A stretch of 64,000 nucleotides of DNA, taken from a virus. Made by a program: the position numbers and the translations under genes. Where the stretch lies: the IMG/VR virus record IMGVR_UViG_3300030085_002029, positions 1-64,000 of that record, one strand, 5' to 3'. This document shows positions 1-9,800 of this stretch, piece by piece. Within the stretch, counting starts at the first letter, position 1; each line of letters starts with the position of its first letter. The notes below the pieces were generated by a model, which saw only the letters and a list, made by a program, of their open reading frames with translations, did not search any database and was not told the DNA's origin.

Positions 1-1
1 T

Positions 2-136
2 GATGTACAAGAAGAATTAATGGATGCAATACTTTATATTCAAGCTGCACGTGAAGAGCTAGCTGAAAATGAAGATAAAAAATACGAAAATACATTAAAT
101 GGTATTCCTTATTACGTAACAGATGTTGCGTCGTAA
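2..136 (+). CDS. C-terminal end of a truncated gene, possibly MazG-like/nucleotide pyrophosphohydrolase
   Basis: An open frame enters from the left edge and stops at 134-136, giving the last 44 residues (starting DVQEELMDAILYIQ). The acidic helix EELMDAILYIQAA resembles the last helix of MazG/dNTP-pyrophosphohydrolase-type proteins, but too little remains for a firm call. Its stop overlaps the start of the next gene by 14 bases, so it is part of the same plus-strand operon as the endonuclease and ribonucleotide reductase. A MazG-like gene is also cut at the right edge of the window; whether the two belong to one gene cannot be decided here. Confidence 0.6.
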   Translation, partial: DVQEELMDAILYIQAAREELAENEDKKYENTLNGIPYYVTDVAS

Positions 137-566
137 GAAGCGTGGTCCAGTCCGTTCTAAAAAGAAAACTGTAGATGGCATAGAATTTAAGTCAGGACTA
201 GAAGCATATATGTATACAGCATTAAAAAATGCAGGTATAAAAGCTAAGTACGAAGGGATTAGTTATGAATTGATCCCTTCATTTGACTTTAAAAATAAAA
301 GTTATGAAAAACAATCAAATGGAAAAGGCGAGTACAAGGATCGTGGAGGCACAAAAATACGTAAGATCACTTACACACCTGATTTTACAGGAGATAACTT
401 CATCATCGAATGCAAAGGACGGGCTAATGAGTCTTTTCCTATACGTTGGAAATTATTTAAGAAATATGTCAGCGAACGACTACGTGGCGTTACTTTATAT
501 AAACCACAAAATCAAAAAGAATGCGAAGAAACCGTGAGCTTAATACTTGGGAGAAAAAAGAATTAG
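123..566 (+). CDS. PD-(D/E)XK endonuclease (phage endonuclease I / DUF1064-like)
   Basis: 147 residues with a basic N-terminus and the PD-(D/E)XK nuclease layout: Glu27 in SGLEAYMY, Pro-Asp at 86-87 in YTPDF, and Glu96/Lys98 in IIECKGR. In the T7 endonuclease I/DUF1064 families these residues bind metal and cut DNA, often at branched junctions. The likely role is resolving recombination or replication intermediates before packaging; that substrate is inferred. The ATG lies inside the end of the upstream gene, and the next small gene starts inside this one. Confidence 0.8.
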   Translation: MLRRKKRGPVRSKKKTVDGIEFKSGLEAYMYTALKNAGIKAKYEGISYELIPSFDFKNKSYEKQSNGKGEYKDRGGTKIRKITYTPDFTGDNFIIECKGRANESFPIRWKLFKKYVSERLRGVTLYKPQNQKECEETVSLILGRKKN

Positions 567-685
567 CTCGTAAGAAATATGCTGAACGCCAGCTTGAAAA
601 GTTCATCAAGTGGAGTGTTGAAAGTAAAGGGTATTTAAAATTAAAAGAGTTAGTAGAGTATGAGAACAGATACTTTACCAAATAA
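521..685 (+). CDS. small basic hypothetical protein (54 aa)
   Basis: ATG at 521 opens a 54-codon frame starting MRRNRELNTWEKKE and ending NRYFTK. It is rich in Lys, Arg and Glu and predicted mostly helical. It overlaps the endonuclease by 46 bases and ends 5 bases before the ribonucleotide reductase, so it fills an otherwise unexplained 124-base gap in the operon. Family not recognised. The opposite-strand frame here is poorer in composition and was not used. Confidence 0.6.
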   Translation: MRRNRELNTWEKKELARKKYAERQLEKFIKWSVESKGYLKLKELVEYENRYFTK

Positions 686-690
686 AAAAA

Positions 691-2553
691 ATGGAGTTAT
701 CAAATAGTATACTAAGTGAAATAACAGTATATATGAAATATGCTAAGTATATACCTGAATTAAACAGAAGAGAAACATGGGAAGAACTTGTCACTAGAAA
801 CAAGAACATGCATATAAAAAAATACCCTGATTTAAAAGAACAAATAGAAGAAAAATATAAATTAGTATATGAAAAGAAAGTTTTACCGTCTATGCGAAGT
901 CTTCAATTCGGAGGCAAGCCAATTGAAATTTCGCCTAATCGTGTATATAATTGCGCTTATTTACCTATCGATCATATTGAATCGTTTAATGAGATAATGT
1001 TCTTGTTATTAGGTGGAACTGGTGTGGGTTACTCAGTACAAAAACACCACACAGAAAAACTTCCTCCAATAACAAAGCCGTATACAAAAAGAACTAGAAG
1101 ATTTTTAATAGGTGACTCAATTGAAGGTTGGGCTGACGCTATTAAAGTGTTAATGAAATCATATTTAGGTGACAAGAGAAGTTCACGAATAGAGTTTGAC
1201 TACTCTGATATACGTCCTAAGGGCGCGTTATTAGTAACGTCTGGTGGTAAAGCACCCGGACCTCAACCACTTAAAGAATGTATAGTAAAAATAACAGGAG
1301 TTTTAGATTCAAAGGAAGAAGCAGATACCTTATCCACATTAGAGGTACACGACATAGTTTGCCATATAGCAGACGCCGTCTTAGCTGGTGGGATACGTCG
1401 AGCAGCTTTGATAAGTTTGTTCTCAGCAGACGACGACGAAATGATCTCAGCTAAAATAGGTCATTGGTGGGAGAAAAACCCACAACGTGGAAGAGCTAAT
1501 AATTCAGCTGTTCTTATGAGACATAAAGTAACTAAGGAGTTTTTTATGGATCTATGGAAACGAGTTGAATTATCTGGAGCAGGTGAACCAGGTATTTACT
1601 TTAACAACGATAAAGACTGGGGTACAAACCCTTGTTGTGAAATAGCTTTACGACCATATCAGTTTTGTAACCTGTGTGAAGTAAATGCTAGTGATATTGA
1701 ATCACAAGAAGATTTAAATGAACGAGTGAAAGCTGCTGCCTTTATAGGTACGTTACAAGCAGGTTATACTGACTTTCACTATTTAAGAGAAGTATGGCAA
1801 CAAACAACAGAGAAAGACGCTTTAATAGGCGTCTCGATGACTGGGATAGGCTCGGGCACGGTGTTAGGATACGACATGCAGAAAGCCGCAAGCTTAGTCA
1901 AAAGAGAAAACGCAAGAGTCGCGAAGCTGATTGGAATTAATTCAGCAGCACGATGCACAACCGTAAAGCCTGCAGGGACAACATCTCTGGCATTAGGAAC
2001 TTCTTCGGGTATACATGCATGGCATAACGATTATTACATTCGTAGAATCAGAGTTGGTAAAAACGAAAGCATATATAAATACTTAGTTGAAAACCACCCT
2101 GAGTTAGTTGAAGATGAATATTTTAGACCTCATGATACAGCTGTAATAGGTATACCTCAAAAAGCACCAGCGGGTTCTATACTTAGAGATGAATCACCAT
2201 TTGATTTACTTGAACGTATAAAGAAAGTTGCTACAGAGTGGGTTAAACCAGGTCATAGGAAAGGATCCAATACTCATAATGTTTCTGCTACTGTTAGTTT
2301 AAAACAACAAGAGTGGAAGTACGCAGGTGAATGGATGTGGGAGAATAGAGAATTTTATAATGGATTATCTGTTTTACCTTATGACGGAGGTACTTATACT
2401 CAAGCACCTTTTGAAGACATAAGCAAGGTTAAATACGATTATATGATGAAGCATTTGACTGAAGTTAATCTACAAAACATTGTAGAAGTTGAAGATAATA
2501 CAGATCTATCCGGCGAATTAGCTTGCGCTGGTGGAGCTTGTGAGATTACTTAA
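691..2553 (+). CDS. nrdJ: adenosylcobalamin-dependent (class II) ribonucleotide reductase, monomeric type
   Basis: 620 residues. Class II reductases convert ribonucleotides to deoxyribonucleotides using coenzyme B12 and need no oxygen or small subunit. Visible landmarks: Cys88 in RVYNCAYLPI, the GGTGVGYSVQ loop, Asn-Pro-Cys at 313-315 (NPCCEI), CNLCEVN shortly after, and a C-terminal redox pair Cys612-xxxx-Cys617 (CAGGAC). The C-x4-C tail matches the Lactobacillus-type monomeric triphosphate reductase. The start follows an A-rich leader. It supplies dNTPs for phage DNA synthesis and depends on host or environmental B12. A 12-codon cysteine-rich micro-ORF and a strong terminator follow. Confidence 0.93.
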   Translation: MELSNSILSEITVYMKYAKYIPELNRRETWEELVTRNKNMHIKKYPDLKEQIEEKYKLVYEKKVLPSMRSLQFGGKPIEISPNRVYNCAYLPIDHIESFNEIMFLLLGGTGVGYSVQKHHTEKLPPITKPYTKRTRRFLIGDSIEGWADAIKVLMKSYLGDKRSSRIEFDYSDIRPKGALLVTSGGKAPGPQPLKECIVKITGVLDSKEEADTLSTLEVHDIVCHIADAVLAGGIRRAALISLFSADDDEMISAKIGHWWEKNPQRGRANNSAVLMRHKVTKEFFMDLWKRVELSGAGEPGIYFNNDKDWGTNPCCEIALRPYQFCNLCEVNASDIESQEDLNERVKAAAFIGTLQAGYTDFHYLREVWQQTTEKDALIGVSMTGIGSGTVLGYDMQKAASLVKRENARVAKLIGINSAARCTTVKPAGTTSLALGTSSGIHAWHNDYYIRRIRVGKNESIYKYLVENHPELVEDEYFRPHDTAVIGIPQKAPAGSILRDESPFDLLERIKKVATEWVKPGHRKGSNTHNVSATVSLKQQEWKYAGEWMWENREFYNGLSVLPYDGGTYTQAPFEDISKVKYDYMMKHLTEVNLQNIVEVEDNTDLSGELACAGGACEIT

Positions 2554-2568
2554 TTTAAAATAAAAGTT

Positions 2569-2607
2569 ATGTGTCCATATTGTAATGGCTACTGCGGTGG
2601 CTGCTAA
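2569..2607 (+). CDS. micro-ORF, 12-residue cysteine-rich peptide with a CPYC motif
   Basis: ATG at 2569 encodes MCPYCNGYCGGC and stops at 2605-2607. It lies 15 bases after the reductase stop, behind an AAAATAAAAGTT leader of the kind used by real genes here, and just before the terminator. CPYC is the glutaredoxin active-site motif, and glutaredoxins re-reduce ribonucleotide reductase. Four of 12 residues are Cys. It could be a redox peptide, a metal-binding peptide, or chance. No translation evidence is visible. Confidence 0.35.
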   Translation: MCPYCNGYCGGC

Positions 2608-2613
2608 ATGAAG

Positions 2614-2643
2614 AAAGGGGCTTACGGCCCCTTTACTTTTTTA
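2614..2643 (+). terminator. rho-independent terminator after the reductase operon
   Basis: Stem AAAGGGGC (2614-2621) with GCCCCTTT (2627-2634), 8 perfect pairs around a 5-base loop, followed by a T-rich run. It ends the plus-strand endonuclease-reductase transcript just before the convergent lipoprotein gene. Confidence 0.85.
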
Positions 2644-2698
2644 TAATGCCTGTACAATATAAGTACGTAACTAAGTTCTATACCTCCAGCCGAGTATA

Positions 2699-3682
2699 TT
2701 AATAATTTTTGTAGTAAGTCCAATCAAATGTATTCTCGTTATCTATTGTTACTGTGTCAACATTTACGTTAACATCTTGTTCATAATGAAAATCACAATC
2801 ACCTTGGTAAGATAAATATCCATTAGCACCATCTCTAAAATGTATATACGCAGGCCAAAATATAGTGTCAAGCATATTACAATTAGTTATAGTAAAGTTA
2901 GGGTTGTAAGCACCTTCACCTCCATCAGCTTCAATTACATGATCAGATACATAGTCAGGTATTAATAATAAGTTATCAATTGTACCTGAATAACCTTGAT
3001 CAATATCTATAAAGTCATCAGCACATCTCCATACTAGTATATTAGTAGCATTAACCATACCACCAAAAAACTCTACGCCATCATCTCCATTTGACATTAC
3101 TTCAATATTGTCTACAATAGTTCCATCTCCTACACAAGCTAGTGTTAATCCGTTAATTTCGTTTCCTTCTCCTATGCTAGCACCTCCATGTCTTATAGAA
3201 ACATATTGCAATATACCTGCATTGTGATTGTTGTTTGTACCTCCGTATAAACCTACCTCATCATTAGCTGGTATACCCTCTATTTGTAATTGTTCTACCT
3301 CACCTGGAAAACTACCAACAGCATCGCCGAGTATAAGTAATCCTCCCCATAAACCTCTTTGTTCAGGGTGAGCTTCCATTATACTTGTAAATACTATAGG
3401 TTGTTGAGGTGTACCTACTGCATTTATCTTAGCACCATTAGTTATTATTAAGCAACTTGCATTAGCACCATCACCAGCTTTGGCTTTTACGATTGTACCC
3501 GGTTCAATGGTTAGCGTGTAACCCGGCATTATACTTACGCGTCCATCGAGTACCCACTCTCTGTCTGCTGTCAATGTAGTATCGTTATATATTCTACCGT
3601 GTAAATCGTCGTTGACCTCAACTATTGGATCTGGCTTAGTGCAACTTCCTAGCAACAACAAAGCAATTAGTAATTTTTTCAT
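2699..3682 (-). CDS. surface lipoprotein with right-handed beta-helix-like repeats
   Basis: 327 residues. The N-terminus MKKLLIALLLLGSC is a lipoprotein signal peptide with Cys14 as the lipid-bearing residue. The body carries the repeating short Gly/Asn-rich strands of parallel beta-helix proteins (IEPGTIVKA, GTPQQPIVFTS, GLWGGLLILGDA), a pattern common in Bacteroidota outer-membrane proteins. No catalytic motif seen. It is the only long gene between the reductase terminator and the late operon and sits behind the late-operon terminator, so it probably has its own promoter. Possible roles are host-surface change or exclusion of other phages; both are inference. Confidence 0.75.
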   Translation of the reverse strand: MKKLLIALLLLGSCTKPDPIVEVNDDLHGRIYNDTTLTADREWVLDGRVSIMPGYTLTIEPGTIVKAKAGDGANASCLIITNGAKINAVGTPQQPIVFTSIMEAHPEQRGLWGGLLILGDAVGSFPGEVEQLQIEGIPANDEVGLYGGTNNNHNAGILQYVSIRHGGASIGEGNEINGLTLACVGDGTIVDNIEVMSNGDDGVEFFGGMVNATNILVWRCADDFIDIDQGYSGTIDNLLLIPDYVSDHVIEADGGEGAYNPNFTITNCNMLDTIFWPAYIHFRDGANGYLSYQGDCDFHYEQDVNVNVDTVTIDNENTFDWTYYKNY

Positions 3683-3746
3683 ACATTACCTATCACCCTA
3701 TTGTCACTATATTTCCTTAAGATAAGGTTAAGTAATTGCTAATAAA

Positions 3747-3775
3747 AAAAGGGAGACCTTTCGATCTCCCTTGGG
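3747..3775 (-). terminator. terminator at the end of the late operon
   Basis: Read on the minus strand, GGGAGA and TCTCCC form a stem around an 8-base loop, followed by a run of seven T. It stands directly downstream of the giant gene and upstream of the lipoprotein gene. The 124 bases between those two genes hold nothing else I can recognise. Confidence 0.8.
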
Positions 3776-3806
3776 TTACAGGAACTTTGGGTATGGTGCC
3801 CATTTG

Positions 3807-6800
3807 TTATTGTTCCTTCATTAGTTCTATTATTTTTTTAACTCTATCTTCTTCGTATTTTAAAGCTTTGATTTGAGCTTTACTTAAACCTAAACTATCT
3901 AACTTAGCTATTTGCTCTGCTTTGTTAAGCTTTTTATATTTGTAAGTTGCAGCTGCTATTTTATCTACTTTTATTTTACCACCACTATTTTTATGTATTA
4001 TCAACTTTATTTTATCATCTTCCGTCTTAGCATTTTTAATAGTGTACTCCCCATATCCTAAACCTTTAAGCATTTTTATTTGTTCAGCTGACGTTAGTTT
4101 TTTCAATGTATCATAGTCTGTAGATCCTTTAGCTGCTTTAACTCTTTCTCTTGCTTTATCTGCCTTGCTTACAGCCTTTTGTTCTTTTTTTATTTCCTGT
4201 TCTTTAATTTTTTCTTCTGGAGATAATTTAGCTTGTCTTTCTTCCTCTTCCTGCTTTTCAGTTTTAGGTTTTTCTAGCTGCCACTTAGGCCAACCAGCTG
4301 CCATAGCTATCCTTTGCCACATTTCATTATCACTGTTTAAAGCACCCTCAATGTTTTTAAACTTATAGAAAAGTCTATCTATAGGTACATTAGCAGTTGC
4401 ACTTACTATTTTAGCAAAAGCCTCATAAGCAGGATTGTCTAAAGAAAAACCTTTGTCAAATATTTTTTGTCTTCTTTTTTTACTATCAAACTGCCAAGCC
4501 GCTTGTTTTAATTTAGATATTTTAGAATATATAGGAGGAGAAAATCTTAATAATTCCCACACAGAATCTACATACTCCGGTCTTTTTCTACCTGATCTTT
4601 CATATACGTTTAGTAAAAAGTTTTTAGCGGTAGATACTGCTACACCGCCTATACCTAAACCTCTAAGTGTAGAATCTAGAGATCCATTAAGCATGTCATA
4701 TACTCTTTCGTTTATTTTATCCTCGTCTTCATCACCAAAACCTATTGCAAACAACGCTTGTTGTAAAGCATTAAACATTATGTTTTGTATAACACCATAG
4801 TATATTATTTTACTTACGTTTGTTTTAGCATCGCCTCTACCATTAATTAGATCTTGTATAGCTCTTTTTTGTATACGTGCATACTGCATAGGTGTATTAC
4901 CAAACGCTAATATAAGTCTACCAAAGTCACCAGATTGCTGAGCTGATATTCTACTTGGATCAGAAGACTGTTGTGATTCTTCTGCAATTTGTCTCCACTC
5001 TACTAATGCTTGAGCTTCTGCATCAGCTTGAGACATCCCTTCATTTTTAATTAGATCGTTTATTTTGTTTCTATAGAACGTAGCTCCACCTGCAGCTATA
5101 GCAAAGCTATCAGCATATTGTGTAGGTAAATAACCTTTTTGTAGTATATAATTTAAAACAGCTTTAGATTTATTTTTAGCAGTAGCAGCAGCATCAGCTA
5201 TTTCACTTTCTTGAATATTTAATTTAAGACCATTACGTCTATCTTTTAAATAATCAGAGTTCATTAGTTTTACAAAATCTGTCCAGTATTGTTTTTGATT
5301 AGCAAAAGCTTTACCAGCTTGATAAGGATTGTTAAAACTCCAATTTAAAAAGTTAATAGAAGATATAGTTTGTAATACAGCTGACCTAGTGTTGAAGAAC
5401 ATTATAGTACCAATAGAACCGTTTATGTAATCTAACATTTTATTACTAAGTCTATTGCCTGTTTCAAGCCTATTTCTACCAGACTTCATTCGAGATAATA
5501 TTCCTCTTAATGCTTCAACATATTTAGATCCGTATAAAGCTTCTAATTTGTTTAAGTTCTTTTCAGTGTATATAGCATCTGCGTTCTGTTGCCATTCAGC
5601 TAAATACTTGGCTCTTTTCTCTGTGTTAATTAAATCAACTAAATCTGTAGTTATAGTTCCTACTTGCCAATCTGCCTTAGGTTTTATATAACCATCTCCT
5701 TTTGTTATTGTAAGAATTTGATCTGCAAAAACTTTTAATTTCCCATCTGAATTAACTATGTCTGTTAACTCTTGCAAGTCTCTTTTAGATAAACCAGGTA
5801 CATCATAACCCATTTGATCAAATAAATAAACTCTTACAGCTTGCTCATTTGTTAATCCTGTTTGATTCTTTTTTCTTAAATCTTTAGGAACATCTAATGA
5901 TTTTTTAAGTGTCTTAAAATCGTTCATTAAATTTAACCTAGCCGCTGATAAGTTTTCTTGTGCTTTAGTATATGGATCTAATAAGTGTTTCTTATACCAA
6001 GCCATTTGCTTATCGCCTGTAGTACCTTTAGCTAATGTAGGGTATATTAATCCCAAGAAATCTTCAGCTGAGTAAGGTATAAAGAATTTAAACTTACCTT
6101 TGTTCGCGCCAACAGTTTTAGCTTTAACAGGCGAATACTCTTTGTAAAATTCTACACCAGTGCTTTCTTCTAGTAATTTATTAAAGTCTTCACTTAACAC
6201 TTCAGAACTTTTTATCTTAGCTTGCTGTACTTTAGATTTAACATCTAGTTGAGACATAGCTAGTTTAACGGCTGCTACATTTTGATAAGCATCGTCAGCA
6301 AAATAAAAGTCATTGTAACCTTCAGCAGCTTTACCAACTAACCATTCAGCTTTAGCTTCACCTGTAGAATTACCAAGACCAATTATGTTTTCTTTTTTAA
6401 ATTCTAAACCTTCTGCTTTTAAAAATTCATATATAGCGTCTTGCGCTTGAGGTGCTCTAGCGGTAAGCACAAATAAATCTTCATTGCCTCTAGCTTTTTT
6501 AATTGTTTGAGCAACATCAAACAAAGGACCACGACCACCGTCAGTAACGTTGTTGAAATCTGAAAAGTCCATATCCCAACCATCTTCTCTTAATTCTAAT
6601 CCTTGTTTAGCAAACTCTTCCGCGTTTAATCTTTTTGTTTTACCATCTTTAGTAGCTATTACAATATTATTACTAGTCGCCAACGTGTCATCAAAATCAA
6701 ACACTCTAATCTTTTTTATTGGTTGATCTAATGAATTAGCTTTATTTAAAGCGGTATCTAAAGTTCTAGCATCGTTAATTAAACTGTTAATATCGTTATT

Positions 6801-9800
6801 GTCATTGGCATTTGTTACTTCAGAACTTACTATTTCTGCAGCAGTAACCTTAGTTGCTTTATTTTGATTAGTCGCTAGACTACCATTTCCATTATCTTTT
6901 AAATACTGGAACAACTCTTTTTGAGCAGTTTTAGTATCTATTTTTTTAGAAGCTAAATCATATATTAACTGTTGAGTTAACGCTCTTACATTAGGGTTCG
7001 ATCTTTGATTTTTAGGAACTATATTTTCTAATTTATACTTCGCAGCAATAGACTCTCCTAAAAGCATTGTTCCGAACGGATCAAAACCTAAAGTACCATC
7101 TGGATTCTTTTGCTTGTTTACATCTGGGTGAAAATACCTTGTTTCAAAATCCCACGCCGTAGATAAATCTCCACTACGTAAAGCGTCATACCAGCTTTTC
7201 CAATATCCATCTGGCATTTTACTTTGGAATCCAGCTTTCTTTAACAAGCCATCTTGGTTGTGACTAATAAATAGTTGTAAAAAGTTTTTATTAATTAACT
7301 TAATGCCTAAATCAGTATCTAAAGATGGATCAGCTATTAAGTCAAATATAAAATCAGCTATATCAGCTTGCGGTATAACATGTTCTCTTGTTATTCCAGA
7401 ACCATCATTATAAGTTAAAGTAAGACCAGAAGGATACGCTGCCATTCTCACAACGTGCGAGCTGTTAGCACTTGCAGTTCTAAATATACCACCTATCATT
7501 TGAAGAACGCCTACTTTATTTTTAGATTTTTTATAAGTATCATCAAAAGATTTTATCATTTCTCCAAACCCTAAATAGTTTGCTTGTCTATTCTCTATGT
7601 ATTTAGGATCATTATAAAACGTGTTAGGACTTGTAGATATCTCTTTCCAAGCTGTACTAACGCTAGCAAAAACTTTTTGTAAGTTTTCACTTTTCTTTAC
7701 CTTTAATGGATCTGCTTTACTTTTGTATTTTTTATATAGGCTTTCTAGCTCACTTAAAGAACTGTTTGATAAATCTATATTACCTACATCAGGTATAGTA
7801 ATTTCATTTAAGTTCCAACCAGACTTTGTTTTATTAGCAAACAATAGTAGTAGCTTAAGCTTTGCTCTATCAACAGCGTTTAAGTTTTGACCTTTAGACA
7901 AACCGCTACTCATGTTAGCAAAACTACCTGATGTTAAAGTTTCAGAACCTAAATCATAAGAATCTAACATGCTAACCATAAAGGCGTCCCTATCTTTCGC
8001 GTTCAACTCACCTTTACTATTGTATCCTCTAAAATCATAAGAACCTATTTTCTTCATTTTCTCGTTTACTCCAGCCGCGCTAAACTTAATAGTTGGTTCT
8101 ACTTGCATTTTTTTAGCTATTTCAGCTATTTGATTAGGTGATTTACCCGCTTTTCTTGCTGCAGATGGAGATACATCTTTCCCTAGTTGATCAGTGATAC
8201 CCTCGGCAAAGGCTGTTTTTCTATTACCTCGTAAACCACTTCTAACTTCTTTACCAGTTTTCTTACTTGTTATTTTTAATGGTGGTAATAAAAAATCTAT
8301 AAGTTCTTGAGGTTTAAAATCTTTAAACTCATACAAGTTAACACCTTGCTTAGTATTCTCTACATATACTTTGTCATTGTCTAAAGCTTTATCTATATCA
8401 GCTTGCTTAGTTAACCTACGTGGAGGCTTAGTAAATATTCTATCTTCAGGTTTAACTTGACTTTCTAATCTAACAAACCATTGTGGTGGTAAAAGATCTT
8501 TCATTACAGGCGCCATCTTCTTCACTGTAAACTCATACATCTTATTATTACCTAAAGCTTTCTTAACTTTGTCAGTCATTTTACCTCTAAATATATCTGT
8601 AACTACAGCCTTAAATTCTTTTTCAGAAATAGGTGGTAATTCACTTTCGTATATTTCTAAGGCAGCAGCCATGAAATCGTCTTTAAGTTCTTGATTTATT
8701 ACTTCAGGAAATGCTTTTGGAATTTTAGATTTAGGAGTTACCCTAGATTTTTTATCTTCAGGTTTAGATTTAGGTGAATCATCAGCGGCTATTTGCTTAG
8801 CTTCTTCATCGTCTATTCTAGATTCTTGTTTTTTCTTTTCTGCTTCTATAGCTAGTTTCTTTCTAGCGTCCATTGATGCAAACCTAGTGTCTGCAAATAT
8901 TCTTTCACCAAAACCTTCAGGACCAACAACACTTCCATCTGCTCTAGTTTCTTCAGGGTTAAAGTTAAATAATCTAAACAATGTATTTTCTATCATTTGA
9001 TCACCTTCTTCTGGGCTAACTTGTTTAGATCTTATATAGTTGTTTATAGCTCCACCTGGTTTATTTAAAGAATCTATTACAGCTTTAGCTTTCCTTTCAT
9101 CTCTTATAAACTCATCATACTTAGCTTTAGTGTTTATGTCTTTAGGTAATAAGTTGTTTATAGCTTCTAGCAAAGTAACATCAGAAGATTTAATATCGCT
9201 AGCAGCTGCGGCAACTGGTTGATCTGCTGTTTCTGCTTGTTGGTTTATATCTACTACAGGAGTTTGTGATTCTACAAGCTCAGTTAATCTTTCAGTATAA
9301 GTACCTATATTAATTTCACCTTTGTTTAGTGCAGCTGCCATGCCTATAAAATACTGCACAACATCATTTTGCCCTCTAAATGGTATAGTGTAATCTCCAT
9401 CACTAGCCTCGTGCAAACCTTTATTTAACAACGTTGCAAATATAGCTGGAAAATTACCTTTAGTTAAGTCATCAGCTTTTATTTTAGGATTAGGTCCACC
9501 TGTTGCTTCAATAAAAGAAGCTATTACTTCTGTATAATCCCAAGATCCATCTTCATTCTTTAAATTACTATTCTCTGCTTGTATAACTTCCCAAACCCTT
9601 GGATCTAAATCTTCCATATAAGCGAGCAACTGCTCACCAAAACCAGTAAACTTTTCAGGATTTTCCATCATTAGTTTTGCAGAAGGAGTATGACTAGTTT
9701 CGTGTCCACCAGTATTAAACATAGAGTTATGAGCCATATTAGGAATATAAGCTACTTCAACGTTGTTTCCTTCAGGATTAACTATAGTAAAACCATTTTT

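Noticed and set aside
2646-2702. 18-codon plus-strand frame starting MPVQYKYVTKFY
   Set aside because: Lies after the terminator, too short, and overlaps the lipoprotein gene end; possibly a gene remnant but not supportable.
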